A stretch of 64,000 nucleotides of DNA, taken from contig LSRY02000002.1 in NCBI GenBank assembly GCA_001643675.2, positions 533,501-597,500 of the forward strand. The letters run 5' to 3'. This document shows positions 31,341-43,900 of the stretch, piece after piece (the first letter of the stretch is position 1; each line of letters opens with the position of its first letter). The notes under the pieces are model-generated. The model was not told the DNA's origin. It did no database searches and worked only from the letters and a program-made list of their open reading frames with translations. Source of the stretch: Monocercomonoides exilis (Eukaryota; Preaxostyla; Oxymonadida; Polymastigidae). The position numbers and the translations under genes were made by a program.

Positions 31341-32650
31341 TCTCCCCTTTTTATCATTCGCCACTTCATCATACTTCCCTCATCATCGGCTTTTCTTCTC
31401 TTTCTCAATCTCCCTTGAGTCATTCTCCTTCTCCCCTCCCTTGCAAATCACTGGCTGCGCCATTTCCTTCAAATATTCGCCAAAAACACACAAAAAGAGA
31501 ACCCTTTTGTTTGCCCTCGTTCGCACCAGCGTTTTCTCCCTTGGTGGAAAAAGTATCAAAAAAGAAAACATCAGTTTCTTCTTCTTCTTCTAATTCTTCT
31601 TCTTCTAATTCTTCTTCTTCTTCCTCCTCCTCCTCCTCTTCTTCTTCTTCTTCTTCTTCTTCTTCTTCTTCTTTCGGCTCCTCTCCCTTTTCAACCTCAC
31701 ATCTTTCTCTCTCATCCCAAAAGAAGAAGGAGGAATCCTCCACTTTCACACAAACAGCAGAGCAGCAATCAAATTTTGACAGGCTTTCGTTTTTTGCTCC
31801 TTTGCCTTTGACAACATCGCCGGTTCTTTCTTCGCCAAAGGGCTCTTTGCCAATTGATCTGTTTCCCAAGATGGCTATTGATGCATTATCACATGAGCAG
31901 TTCAAGAAGAAGGAGGTAAAAAAGGAGGAAGAGAAGGAGAAGGAAAAGAAACAAGGCAAAGAAGGAGCAGAATTAGGTGAAGCAGCAGGAGAAAGAGAAG
32001 AAGGAAAAGAAATGAAGAAGCAAAATGAAAGTGAAGTAAATGCATCCACTCCAATAATGCCACGTGTCTTTGATTTATCAAATGAAAATGACAAAATGCA
32101 AACAGTCTCCAAAATGGATGTGGAGCAAGCAGCATTTTCAAACCAGAATTCAGCTGCTTTGAACAGCTTGCATATGAAGTCGTTTTCATTCGACTCTGCC
32201 TTCGGATCATTTAACAGTTCTTCTCCTCTTCCTCATAAATCGTCTTCATCTTCATCTTCATCATTATCGTCATCGTCATCGTTAAATTCTTCTTCTTCTT
32301 CTTCTTCTCCCTCCTCTTCTTCCCAATCACTTCTCCACACACCCTCTCAATCATCCACCCATCTGCCATTCACCTCTTCTTCTTCTTCCTCTCCCTCTTC
32401 CACGCCCTCACTTCAGCCACTCCCCTCTCAAAATGACAATTCATTTGATTCTCCTCTCACTGAAGAACATCAGCAGCATCTGCAACATTCACACACGAAT
32501 CACAAGCATCGTTTTACGCGGCTCAACCGGTGGCTGCTGGAAGAAATGGAGAAAGACGGAGAAATGGACATGCTTGTGGCCTTTCAGAACCACACGTCGC
32601 TGAACGTACGCTATTTTGCTCAGTCGATTTTGAGTCACATTGAAAAATAG
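28364..32650 (+). CDS. Large Ser-rich protein with Cys cluster; one in-frame TAA
   Basis: My model uses a short first exon (28364-28389) and a main exon from 28477. This gives a proper ATG and extends a frame that otherwise lacks one. Residues near nt 28750-28860 form a dense Cys/His cluster (CCMTGCWECQRCHNCQ, then CIVHPKCKCF) that may bind zinc. A GC-rich helical segment follows (about 29170-29560), then long Ser/Pro tracts and a Lys/Glu coiled coil (30490-30840). A TAA at 31199-31201 interrupts the frame. The same frame stays open for another 482 codons with the same Ser/Glu/Lys composition and ends in an ordered tail (FTRLNRWLLEEMEKDGEMD). Explanations are listed under findings. No family was recognised. 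Confidence 0.6.
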
Positions 32651-33459
32651 AGAGAAAGGAAGGGTGAATGAATGAGTGAGTGAATGTGAGAGAGAGAGAG
32701 AGAGAGAACATTTTCTTGCTTGTGAAAATGGAAAGAAAAGAACTTGAGTGGAGAGTGGAGGGTGGAATGAATAGTGACATGGCGCCATTTTATTTTTATT
32801 TTTTCTTACAAATGTTGATTCAATTATGTGTGAATAAAAGACGATAAGTATTCTATTTTAGTTTGAATGAAAAAGTGCAAACATTTTGTAATTATTTCCT
32901 TTTTTTTTTAATATTTTCTTAATTTTATTAGAATTTGACAAAATTATAAGTTAAAGTTTATTATTCCTCATTTTCTTGATTTAAACATTCTTGTTGATTT
33001 GTAGATTATTTGCTTTTAATTGTCTTCTTCATTTTTCGAATGTTATATCAATTTTATGTTTTTTTTTTTTTGAACACAATTGTTAAATTTTTTATTTCAT
33101 TTTTAATTTTTTGTTTTGTTTTGTTATTGGTCAACTTAATAAAGTGACTGGAGTTTCTTTTTTTTATCTTTTGTTTATAACAACGAAAAAAGATATTTTT
33201 AAAGAATTTTTCTTTTTAAATTTACCGTTGTTAAATGATACAAAAATAATGAAAAAATCGAGTTTATTTTGACTGATATTGGCAAATGTCATTCCGATTT
33301 AAGATAAACTGAATCACATTCAATTCGTAACAAACATTTCCTCTTTTATCAAAAGAATCCCAAGAATATGAAGTTTTTTTAAAAATATATTTTTCCTTTT
33401 TTTTTTTTTTTTTTTTTTCTTCACAAAATAAATAGCATCTTTTTTTTGAAAAAATTTTT

Positions 33460-33660
33460 TGGTTTGATTTTAAGGTGATAACGAAAATTGAATGTTTTCA
33501 TCAAATTTTCATTCCAACTCACCTTATTTCACCAGTATGGAAATAATAACTTTGTCAAACATTTATTTACATGCTGGTGAAATTATGTGAGTTTGAATGA
33601 AATTTTGATGCAAATGTTCGATTTTCGAATTCTCCTGAAAATAAAACAAAAGGAAAATTT
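33460..33660. mobile_element. Foldback (inverted-repeat) element 1
   Basis: Two arms of about 75 bp face each other around a core near 33536-33573. The inner parts pair best: catcaaattttcattcc..ctcac..atttcaccag (33499-33535) against the reverse complement of 33574-33610. The outer parts pair with several mismatches. The right end (about 33640-33660) contains aaaataaaacaaaagg, shared with element 2, and the cores of both contain atggaaataa. No protein is encoded. Foldback or MITE-like origin is inferred. Confidence 0.65.
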
Positions 33661-34050
33661 CAAACAAAAGATGCCAATGTGAATATATCATTTCTTATTC
33701 GTGTATTTTTGAAGTGAAAAACTTGTGATGGATGTGTACGATTATTTTAGAAATAATTTTTTCTTGCGGAGTGTTGATTAATGAGATATTTTTGTCTGTG
33801 GAAAGTGGTTTTTCATTTAAAGGTTTAATGAATTGCAATCCCATTTAAACAAATGATTGATATGAAAGAAATACAAAAATGGAATAAAATATTTGTCTTC
33901 AGGCAGTTTCTTGGCAGAATTATGAACTTCAGATAAACTTTCTGTGAACAAAATATTCAACAAAATTGGTTCATTTTTCGAAATACGTTTTATGTCACAA
34001 ATCATTATGTTGTTATTTCTTTTACGTTTGTGTGAGGATATGAAAATATC

Positions 34051-34283
34051 AAAATTTTTTTGAAAAGTTCCTTTTGTTTAATTTTCAAATAAAGAATAAT
34101 TTCATATTTTGATCAAATTTCTGTTCCCACTCACGAAAATTTTCAACAATGGAAATAAAAACGTTGTAAAGATTTTATTTTCATGGTATCGAAATTTGGT
34201 GAGCGAGAACAGAAATTTGATCGAAATATGAAATTTTTTCTTTATTTGAAAATAAAACAAAAGGAACTTTTCAAAAAATTTTT
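34051..34283. mobile_element. Foldback (inverted-repeat) element 2
   Basis: The arms of about 90 bp are nearly identical: ttgaaaagttccttttgttt and atcaaatttctgttc on the left reappear reverse-complemented on the right, with only a few mismatches in the outer 85 bp. The core is about 40-50 bp. It shares its outer arm sequence (aaaacaaaaggaa) and core phrase (atggaaataa) with element 1, about 400 bp away. The higher arm identity suggests it is the younger copy. Non-coding; MITE-like by structure. Confidence 0.75.
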
Positions 34284-34507
34284 GACAAATCATATTTATT
34301 TTTTAATCTGTTTTGGTTTGATGATGTTATAAGTGAAACAATTTATTTTTTGATTTGTGCAAAAAAAGCTTGAAAGTCCATATTTTCCCCCAAATGTCTT
34401 TGACAGGCCATATCACTATTCAGTGAACACATATTATTGTTAAAAACAAAAATTTCAAATGTGTGATAATTTTTGCTACGAAGATTTTTCTGTCAAAAAT
34501 TTATGAA

Positions 34508-34922
34508 TAAATATTGTTAGTGTGAATAATGGTGGACACCACCTATAACAATGGACAATCGCATTTTCTCAACCACCATTGAAAGTTTCATTTCATTTAT
34601 AAACCCAACTATTCCTTCAATGAACATGAACTTTTTTCAATTGTTTCAATCACCTATCCAACGCAATGAAATTATATAAAAAATTATTTTCTTTTCGGAG
34701 AAACAAGACGAACCTTATTTCTCCGAGTTTCTTCGAAATTTAAAAAATGCATCTTTCTTTATTTTTTGGAGTAAGTTGTTTCATTTTCGCATGACTTATA
34801 AGTTTGCATTCAATAAGGGAATAGTTTGGTTAATTGTCAAAAAGCAACTATCAACAGTTGTTGAGATAATGCGACTGTCCACAGTTAATGAAAGTGTCCA
34901 TCATTATAAACACTAATTATAT
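34508..34922. mobile_element. Foldback (inverted-repeat) element 3
   Basis: A longer (about 415 bp) and more diverged inverted repeat of unrelated sequence. Left-arm phrases ttagtgtgaataatggtgga, ggacaatcgcattttctcaa and aactattcctt pair with the reverse complement of 34785-34922 (ttagtgtttataatgatgga, ggacagtcgcattatctcaa, aactattccctt). The centre has a small hairpin (ggagaaa...tttctcc, about 34700-34727). Arm identity is roughly two-thirds by eye. Non-coding. Confidence 0.6.
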
Positions 34923-35637
34923 GGGTGATTATTTTTGAAATCATTGCATTTTTTTAGGGGTGTATTTTTTCTAAGGTTGTTTGTCTTTGAACAGAGATTT
35001 TGAATTCAAATGCTTTAATTATCACAACTGTTTCAAAAACAAATACATGATCTGAAATAAAGATGAAGATTTTTTCAATTGATATTTTCACTTCTCAGTG
35101 TTTTTTTTGTTAGAATTCTAAAAAAAAATTACGAACCGAATTTTAAAAATGAAAAAATATCATTTCAGAAATTTTCACCCATAAAATTTCAAAAACAACC
35201 TCCAATTTTTTGACTTATTCAACTTCAAGTCATCAAAACTCTTTTCAACATAATTATTCAAAAAGTGATGTTATGATGTGAAACTTAAAGAATATAATAA
35301 CAAACATTGAATGTGTGCTCATAAATTTGAAAAAAATGAACTAATATCAATGTTTGTGAAAATGTTATTTTGACTTTGAAGAAAAAGTGGAGGAGTTCCA
35401 CAAATGAGCAAAAAAAATAACTTATTTTGCATATTTATAATCATGTAAGTTCAGAGAAATGGTAATAGAATTTTTTTAATTGAAACAGTGATTAACGCCT
35501 CCAGTTAGAAGTGTGTAAAAGGAAGTTAAAAATAAAATATGAATCAGAAAAATGTGGAAGAAGTTCAAACTAGGAGCTTGTATAACAATTCAAGCTTTGA
35601 AATAAAAATCAATTAAAAACAACTAAACATTCTTAAC

Positions 35638-37527
35638 TCAGTCAATAAGTCCAGTCATATCGAGATCAGCTTTTAATCCTCCTCCGCCTTTTGCAAGGTC
35701 GATATGTTGCTGTGCAAAAATAATGTTTTTCTTTCCGTTTGCCACGACGTGAATGGCAATCTTCACATCAACATTCGAATGACCTACACGAGTGACTTCA
35801 AAAGGCTCAGAGTCCAATGTGATTGTGGAGAGAGAGAAGGAAGACGGAGGAAGAGTGAATACAACACGCTCAATGAAAGAAGAGAGAGGAGGAGGACACG
35901 CTGTGGGTGGGCAGATGGTGGAAGGAGGGGAGATCAGAGGAGAAGAGGAATAAGAAGAGGAAGGCTGAGAAGAAGAGGAAGCAGATGCTGATGTGGGAGG
36001 AGGTGGTCTGACATACACTGTCCATCGATATCTGAGGTAATTAAATTCAATAAATATTCAAAATACACAGAGAAAAGATGCAATATTATCGATATAAATG
36101 TTTAAATATGAAAAAATAATTGTTGAATTTTAAAAAAAGATCTCCAAAAAGTTAACTAAATCTATTTGCACAAAAAGACCACTTTCTTATTTGGCTCAGT
36201 TGCAAAAATAATTCTTTTTAAACATTTCCTCTTTCTCATTCAATCACACACCCATTTCCTTTCTTAAAGAGCCTCTTGTCCTGTTCAGGCAGTTCTTCCA
36301 CCTCGTGTCCAATGGCCACAGCTTTTGACAGAACATATTGAGGAATTCGGCACTGAAGCTTGTCACACAGCGCATGCAACACAGCGTCGCAACGGCTGCT
36401 CTGAATTGAAATGTCACAAAGAGCCTCGAGGGTGGTTCTAACATTGAAGAATTGTTGGAAACAATGATAAGTTTAATGTTTATGTGAATTGAGAATTGAT
36501 CACAAATATTTGGAAAAGAGAAAATTTGGTGAAAAAAAGAAAAAATATTAAAAGAAAAAGAGAAATAGACATGAAAAAGAAAAAATAAATATAACAACAA
36601 TCTTAATTATCATGAATACAAACTTATGCGATGATATTATAATTATTTTTGCTTTGTTTTGCTTTGCTAACACAGGAAGTTCAATGATTGGAGATTGTGC
36701 TAGGCTTGATCCAACACAAAAGAATACGTCACACTATTTAATTTATGCGAGCAAATTTAAAAATACAACAACAAAAAAAATTCATTTTACTGAAAATATT
36801 TGATAATCACACTTCTTCGGCTATTTTCATAGCCTTTTGCATTTGCCTGCATTGTTCTCCATTGTGAACAAGCATATCTCGAAGAGGCTTTCCGCACATT
36901 TTCCCATCATCGCTTCCAGTTTCTTTTATTCGATTTGTACATACTCTACCTGTATTATGTGCATCAATAGGAGGTGGCACAGGAGCTGTCTTTGGATCAG
37001 AAATACTTGCAAGAGACATGCTTTGCGGATACTTTGGCAAAAACAACGATTGAGACTTCACAGATGTAACATCAAAATCCCTGCGATAATGAATATTGCA
37101 TAAGGGACAATATTCCTCAAAGCAGTTTCCAAAAAGTTCAATAACATTTTCCTGTGGGATTCCAGACCGCTGATGAAGACAATCAACAGTCGTTGTTAGA
37201 ACATTGCGAATAAGTTCTTTTAAAAACAATAATATTTCATTGTTAAATTGCTCAGTGAATTAAAAAAATTGAAACATGATATTTCAAACTTTTTCGATAA
37301 AGCTCGGATATTGCCATATACCCTGTCGTTGGAGCAGCTTGCTCGCGTAGAAGTGAAAGAGGTTTGATTGAGTGAGAAAAAATTGGATTTGTTTCTGTCG
37401 GAATTTCCATTTCAGGGAGCCCTGCACTCACTCCCATCCCAGACCCCGTGAATACAATCGCATTCTTTGCCTCTTTCAATAATTGTGCAATTTTATCAAT
37501 GTCACTTAAAGTTTTCTCGTCCAGCAT
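35638..37527 (-). CDS. SIRT6/7-like sirtuin lacking catalytic residues
   Basis: Five exons (37290-37527, 36813-37216, 36624-36733, 36252-36437, 35638-36031) encode 443 residues. The fold motifs are clear: AIVFTGSGMGVSAGLPE (canonical GAGxS..GIPDFR), VDCLHQRSGIP, structural zinc Cys at 116, 119, 172 and 187, MCGKPLRDMLVHNGE, VGSSLAQSPIIELPVLAK and IPQYVLSKAV. Key active-site residues are changed: Gln-Asn of QNxD is T88-T89, the general-base His of HGN is F108, and DFR is replaced by EME. After the core comes a beta-rich C-terminal domain (YRWTVYVRPP, FIERVVFTLPPS, SEPFEVTRVG), split by a Ser/Pro insert. It recalls the C-terminal extension of plant SRT1/SIRT6-7 proteins and, loosely, YEATS domains. 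Deacylase activity is unlikely; NAD binding or a scaffold role is possible. Confidence 0.8.
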
Positions 37528-37950
37528 TTCACAGAAACTGAGAAAAGCACAACAAGAAATGAGTGTGATCCGAAAAGATCTTTTTTTTTATGAATTCATC
37601 AACAAATTCAATTTCGAGAAAAAAAAGGAATTATATCATTTTGAGCTAAGCAAATATTTAAAATTGAATTCATCAAAAAAGTTCGAAATCTGAAGCCATT
37701 ATTATATACATCAAAAGACTGGACTTTGTAACTCGCTTTTTTTGAATATACACAATTTTATACCAATTAAAATTGTATTGCACATTGTTTTTATAATTTC
37801 TTTTACCGAGCTTTTTGGATATTATCCCTTTGAATGTCTGTTTTTATTATAAAAATATCATTTTGTAATAGCGGCTGTCAAATTTCTTGCGTTTCTAAAA
37901 TACTTGTAAGATACTGCTAAATCCTTTGCATACTTGGTGATTAACTTGTT
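37528..37950. other. Divergent intergenic region, sirtuin-like / RasGEF
   Basis: AT-rich 423-bp region between two oppositely transcribed genes, so it presumably contains both promoters. No conserved promoter motif could be identified by eye. Confidence 0.5.
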
Positions 37951-40900
37951 ATGACATCATACACAATGCAATCAGAAGATCCTTTTGGCGACGATGATGA
38001 TATTTTTGAAGATGCAGAAAGAAAGCATAAAGAGAAAAGACTTCAGTTAATGGAAGAGAGCAAAAAAGAAAAAGAGATTTTCATGCAGCGACGTGAAAGC
38101 CAGCCTTTGTTTGATTTGCAAACACAAGACAGTCCTAATAATAAATTTACACCATCAGGGTCGCCTATTCCTCAATCTCCAATGTATTTACTAAATTCAA
38201 ATGTAAATTTTAAAAGCGAATTGCCTTCTCCATCGTTTGGTCCACGACAAACAAAGCCTTTACAACAAAATAGCCATCTTCTATTTTTTACAGATGAACC
38301 AATAAGTCCTTATTCGGCATTAAAAGTCGTCACTCAAGCAAATTCAATAACTCAACATAGAAGCATTTTTTTGTTTTTTATGCGGAAATGGTGGACAGAG
38401 CTTGATTTTATAAGAAATTTAAACAGACTTCTCGAAGGCAAAGCAATGGGAGAAGAAGAAGAACACGCAGTTCTGAAACGTAGTTGTACAGGCAAAAACA
38501 ACTTCATTAATCTTCCTTCATTAGTCGAAATCGAAGCATCAGATGATCGAAAGAAAAGGCAAAGCAACACGCTTGTTCTTCTGTCGCTTTGGTTAAAGAA
38601 TTTTTATCATTACACTCCCAACCAATCTGTACAGCAGTCAATTCATCACTTTCTGGATAAGCAAAGTTCAGCTCCCAAAGTGCGTCCAATATCTCCTTCT
38701 CAATCTCTCACACAGGCGCGTTTCCCTTCTTCCTCTCACGACGCCTCGCCTTCATATCAGCAATCATATTCACCGCCGCCTTCCAACATCTCCACCCCTT
38801 CCTCGCCTCTGTTCCGTGACCCTTCCAATTCACCTCCGCTGCTCACGCCGTCGGATGCTTCCAAGCCGCACATCGCTTCCAGCTGCGAAGAATCTCCGCC
38901 GGATGAGCTGCTCAAGCCAAGCTCGTTCTCATCCATCAGCTTTTCCCAGGAGGAGTCGACAGACGACTCAAGCGTCGTGCCTCCTCTCAAAATGAGCCTT
39001 TTGAAGGATTCTGGTTTGGATTCGCTGTTGAACACACCAAAAAGCGTGGAAGAGACAGTAGCTGCTCAGGTTGATTCGCCGATGAGTCAAACTGCAATGC
39101 AAAAGGAGATGACACCTGCATCTTCGTCATTTTCGACTTTTTCTTCATCTTCCTCAACAAATATAATTTCATCATCATCATCATCATCATATCCGACATA
39201 CCCACCTTCAACATCCTCTACCACATCACCTTTGTTTTCTCCCTCTTCATTCGACTCCTCCTCCTCATCCTCCTCCTCCTCTTTCACCTCCTCTGTTCCG
39301 TCAACATCACCTCAGCACAACCGCCCGGTCTATCGCTCTTCCTCTGCCCCCAAAAAGCGCTCTGTCTCTCCTTTCCCCCAGTTCCACTCATCCTCCAACA
39401 CATCAGACGCCCTTAGACTGCCCCACACCGAGCTCGAAGACGCCATCTTTGCATTGCTTGACACTTTCGCCTCACTCTCACTTCCATCTTCGGTCATTGC
39501 GCAGTGCAAGAACCACCTCGAAGTGAAGCGGCAGCAGTGGATCACGTGGGACATGAAGTATAACAGGAGAATAGAGTCAGACATGGACACAGCTCAGAAT
39601 GCACTGCCTGCTAATATTCCATCTGGCTCTTCTAATTCAACATCTTCCTCCTCCAAAGAAGAGCCACAAAAATTGGACTCTTCCTCTTCTTCAATTGCTG
39701 ACGAGCCTTCTTCCGACGTACCCTTCCGGCAGATCAAGCTGGCACTGATGCCTCAGCTGAGCCAGCCTCCCTCGCGCTTCATCCGCCACGAGTGGTTCCC
39801 CTTCAAAAGCCCCAGCGCCTTCTCCATCGTCTCCTTCGCCCACAACCTGACACAAGTCGAGTCTGACCTCTTTTCTCGCCTGGGGCTGTCTGAATTCGAA
39901 TCCTTCAACTGGACAAAGAAACCCCCCTTGCCCCATCTCTTAGCACCCACAATTGCACAGCTCACACAGCTCTCCCAGGACATCACGCGCTTCGTGCCAG
40001 CCTCCATCCTCTCGTTCAACAAGGCGTCGCAGCGGGCGGAGTGCATTGAGGCGTTCATCGGCGCGGTGAAGCGGCTGTGCCACCAGCACAACTTTCACGG
40101 CGCCTATGAAGTGACGCTGGGGCTCTTTGACCGGTCTGTCATGCGCCTCAGCGACACCCTGGCGCATTTGACGAAGTCGAAGCGCGATTGGATCGCAAAG
40201 ACACAGAGGAGCTTTCCGCGGGTGGACTTCATCGACGAGAAGGAGAAGAAGGATAAAGAAAAACACATCGGGTACATCTTCTCCCTCTCCCGCTTCCTCG
40301 TCAGCCTCGTGCACAAGACAGAGAAGATCCAGTTCACCACGAAGATGTCCTTCACACTGGGGCCTGCCCTGCCTTCACAGCCTTCACAGCCTTCACAGCC
40401 TTCACAGCCTTCTCAACCATCATTGCCAAAATTGCCAACACTCGATGATCAATCAAAGGAAACAGAAGCACCTTCGGTGCTGAGCGATGCCTCAGCTGCA
40501 GAACAGACAGGATTAATGCAAACAGAGACAAAAGTGGATACATCTTCGTCTGTGTTGACAGAAAAAGAAAGGCAAGAAACAGGAGAACAGCGTTCAACCT
40601 CTTCAACAGCTTCAGTCAATCAGAAAGAAGAAGAAGAAGAAGTTAACATGGCTATTCTTCCAAGAGAAGCAACAGAAGCTGAGCTGTCCGACGACACAGT
40701 GATCACCTACACCCAGAAGATGATCAATCCGAAGGCCTGTTCTTTCTTCTACTTTCTCATCAACGACTACATTCTGAATGTGCAGAGTATTCCTTCTTTG
40801 CCCCCGCTCCCTGTGACCGACCACCCGTTTCCTGTCGACTTTGCCTCGTCGGGCTTTCCGAAGCTGCTTCCAACAGAAGACGAGCTGATGGAGCGCTCGC

Positions 40901-43900
40901 GCCAGTTGGAACATGCTGCGCAGCCAAAAACAGCTTCTCCTTCGCCTTCGCCATCGTTGCCTGTTGTCAGCCCGAATACGGGTTCTGGTTCTAATTCATC
41001 AGCATCATCGTCATCGTCATCATCTGCGTCTGCATCTTCTTCTTCTTCCTCCTCTTCTTCTGTTTCAACAGCTGTTTCTGAAGCTGTTACTTCATCATCA
41101 TCGTCTTCTGCTAATTCTGCTTCTCCTTCTGTTGTCTTTGCTGGTCCTGCAACAGAACAGCAGACATCACTATCTTCTTCTCCTGCTCCTTCACCATTAA
41201 CATCATCTTCCTTCTTAACAACAACAACAACGAATTCTTCTTCTACTTCTACGTCTTCAAAACCTGATAACGTTTCTCCTTATATCTCTTCAAAAGACGA
41301 ACCAAAAGCATCATCATCATCTTCTTCTTCTTCATCCTCTTCTTCTTCCTCTTCCCAGCCCTTGAATCTGATAGTAAAGCAGCTGACATCCGTAGATCGC
41401 ATCCAATCTCCTTCCACATCTTCCTTCGGCAGCAGCCCTTTTTCTCCTTCTTCCTCTCCTTTTCTCGTCCCTGCAACGTCGCCCATTCCACAAGCAGTGC
41501 TGTTCTCTACTCAATCTCCTCAGCTGCTTCTGCCTGCTGCTAACACAGCTGTGCCTCAAATTACTGGACATTCATCAGATACAACTGGAACTTCACTCCC
41601 TTCTTCTTCTTCTTCCTCTTTCTCCTCCTCAACTTCATTTTCTCCTTCTCAAGTTCCTCTCATCCTTCGCGAGCGGCCTTCCACTTTCTCTCCCTTTGCT
41701 GAGAGCGTCTCCCTCCCTCCGCCTTCTCCAACAGCCAGACAAGACACAACTTTCCCTTTTTCTTCTCCATCTTCTCCTTCTTCTCTGCAGTCAAAGGCTT
41801 CTGATACTTCCATTTCTTTGATTGATGATCCATCTTATTCTTCTTCTCCTTTTCCTTCTTCTTCCTCCTCCTCTTCCTCCTCCTCTTCTTCTTCACAGGA
41901 GCAGGCAAAGTTAGAGGAAATGCCTTTGTTAACAGCTCCGCTTAAGCTTCCTCCAAAAGAGAATGTTTGTTCAGAGCAGGGAACAACTGTGGGGGATGGA
42001 CAAAATATGAATATGAATATGAATATGAATGCAAACAATGGAGTGAATGACAATTCCAATGTCTTCGTCAATCAGAACATGAATACGAATACAAACATGA
42101 GTATGAACATGAATATTAACACAAATGCCAATCCAAATCCAGTTCAGCCTCAGAGGAACTCATCACTGCACGACAAACCTGATCAGCCAATGAACAACTC
42201 CTCTTCAGACAATATTTCTTCTGCAAAGGAGGCTTCATCATCATCATCATCATCTTCTTCTTCATCTTCTTCTTCTATTCTGAATGTTTCTGTTCCTCTC
42301 AACAAAACCATCAGAGAAAACGAGCAATTAACCAGAAAAAGCCCCTCTGTCTTCTCTCAGCCGCCTTCTGGATACATTTACAGGCAAACTGCTCAATCTT
42401 CAGTGGATTTCCAACAAAGCAGCGATTTTGGCTATTCTGTGAAGCAGATGCAGGCAAACGCGATTGTGGAGGCGTTGCTGGACGGATGGAAAGGAAAGGA
42501 ATTTAAAGAAATAAGAAGAGAAAGATGCAAATTTGATGGGAAAATTGATCTGAAAGGGAGTGATAACAATGATTCAAGAGAAAAAGAAAACAGAAATGAC
42601 TCTTTAAACAATGAGAATCCAGAAAGTTGTGCTTCAGAGTGTTCTTCTTCAGAATGCGAAAAAGAATCAGAATCAGACAAGACATCATTGTCATCATCAT
42701 CATCATCATCTTCTTCTTCCTCCTCTTCAACTCCTTCTTCTGCTAATTCACAAACACCTTCAGATATTCTTCTGCATTCACAAGAGATTGCTCTATCACC
42801 CCCCTCTGACAACACACAGAAATCAACAGAAACTGAACATAAAATGGAGCAAGTCCATTTGAAGATCCAAGACATTAGTTTAACTCCAAACCCACTTCAT
42901 ACTTTCATCCAAGCACAAAACCAGACAAAGTCAAAATCCAGTTCTTTCTCACCACTTCTGACAACTCCAGCAAGCGATCCATTAAACACAGAATTCGAAC
43001 AGAAAAGCACAGAAACCGCTGATTCTAAGCAGACTTTGCGTTTACCCCAAACTTCATCTGAAGCAGCTGACAACAGCAAGTTTCGCCCGAGAGCAGCCAC
43101 ATGTGCTGAGTCCTCTGCCTTCTGGCGACACAACAGCTGCGACTCTGCCATTCCATCTACATCTCCTTCTTCCTCCTCTTTCTCTTCTCCTTCTGTTACT
43201 TCATCTTCCTCTTCTTCCTCTTCTTCCTCCTCTGCTTCTCTCTTTCCCTCTTCCACCACACCCCACATTCCCCTGCCCATTCTCCCTCGCATCCAGATCC
43301 CTCCTCCTCTCACTTGCCACTTGCCTTTGAGTGCCACCTTCGTCACAGACTTCTCCTGCACTTCTTGTTCCCTCGCTTTTCTTCTTCCCAGCCAACTTCA
43401 GTTCAAATCTCAGGTTTCTAATGTATCACAGGCTTCTGCTCTGCTTTCTGCAAAACCACAAGCTTTGAGCACTTCAGCATCAAAACCACCAGCAGCTGCA
43501 GCCAATGAAACATCAGGCTCTGCTTCTGTTTCTGCTTCTTCTGCCTCCTCTTCCTCTCCTTCTCCTCCTCTGCCTTCTTATTCTGAATCAACAGCCAAGT
43601 CACGTCTGCTCTCTGCACCTCTTTCTTTCTTCGATTCTCCCTTTTCTTCAGTCGCTCTCTCCACTTTCTTCGTTGTCCTCTGCAAGTCCAGCACTTCCTT
43701 CGATTCTCGCTCTCCCTTTGAACAAACTCCCTTCTTTCCGATAAGACAGGCAAATAACATGAATACTAACACGAACAGTAAAACTTCATCTTCTTCTCAA
43801 AGCAGCCAAACTCAGACTTCAACTCAGGCTAAGTCCACAAGCACAAACATCGTCGATAGAATCGCCAGGTTCTTTTCTTCATCTTCCACCTCGCAGGATT

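Larger units (their letters stand above)
32651..35637. other. 3-kb gene desert with foldback elements
   Basis: Very AT-rich with long A/T runs (a T run of more than 20 near 33400) and a GA microsatellite near 32690-32706. I see no coding capacity. It holds three long imperfect inverted repeats, annotated separately, and weaker ones near 34921-35190 and 35310-35370. The flanking genes are both transcribed into it (Ser-rich gene + and sirtuin-like gene -). Confidence 0.7.

Noticed and set aside
31201-32650. Non-standard genetic code (TAA = Gln) as explanation for the in-frame TAA
   Set aside because: RPS19, RPL13A and importin-9 all end with TAA at or near their conserved C-termini, and MED7 also ends with TAA, so TAA is a normal stop here.
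35638-36031. A stand-alone YEATS-domain gene
   Set aside because: Splice phases join this exon to the sirtuin-like exons in frame, and SIRT6/7-type proteins are known to have such C-terminal extensions.
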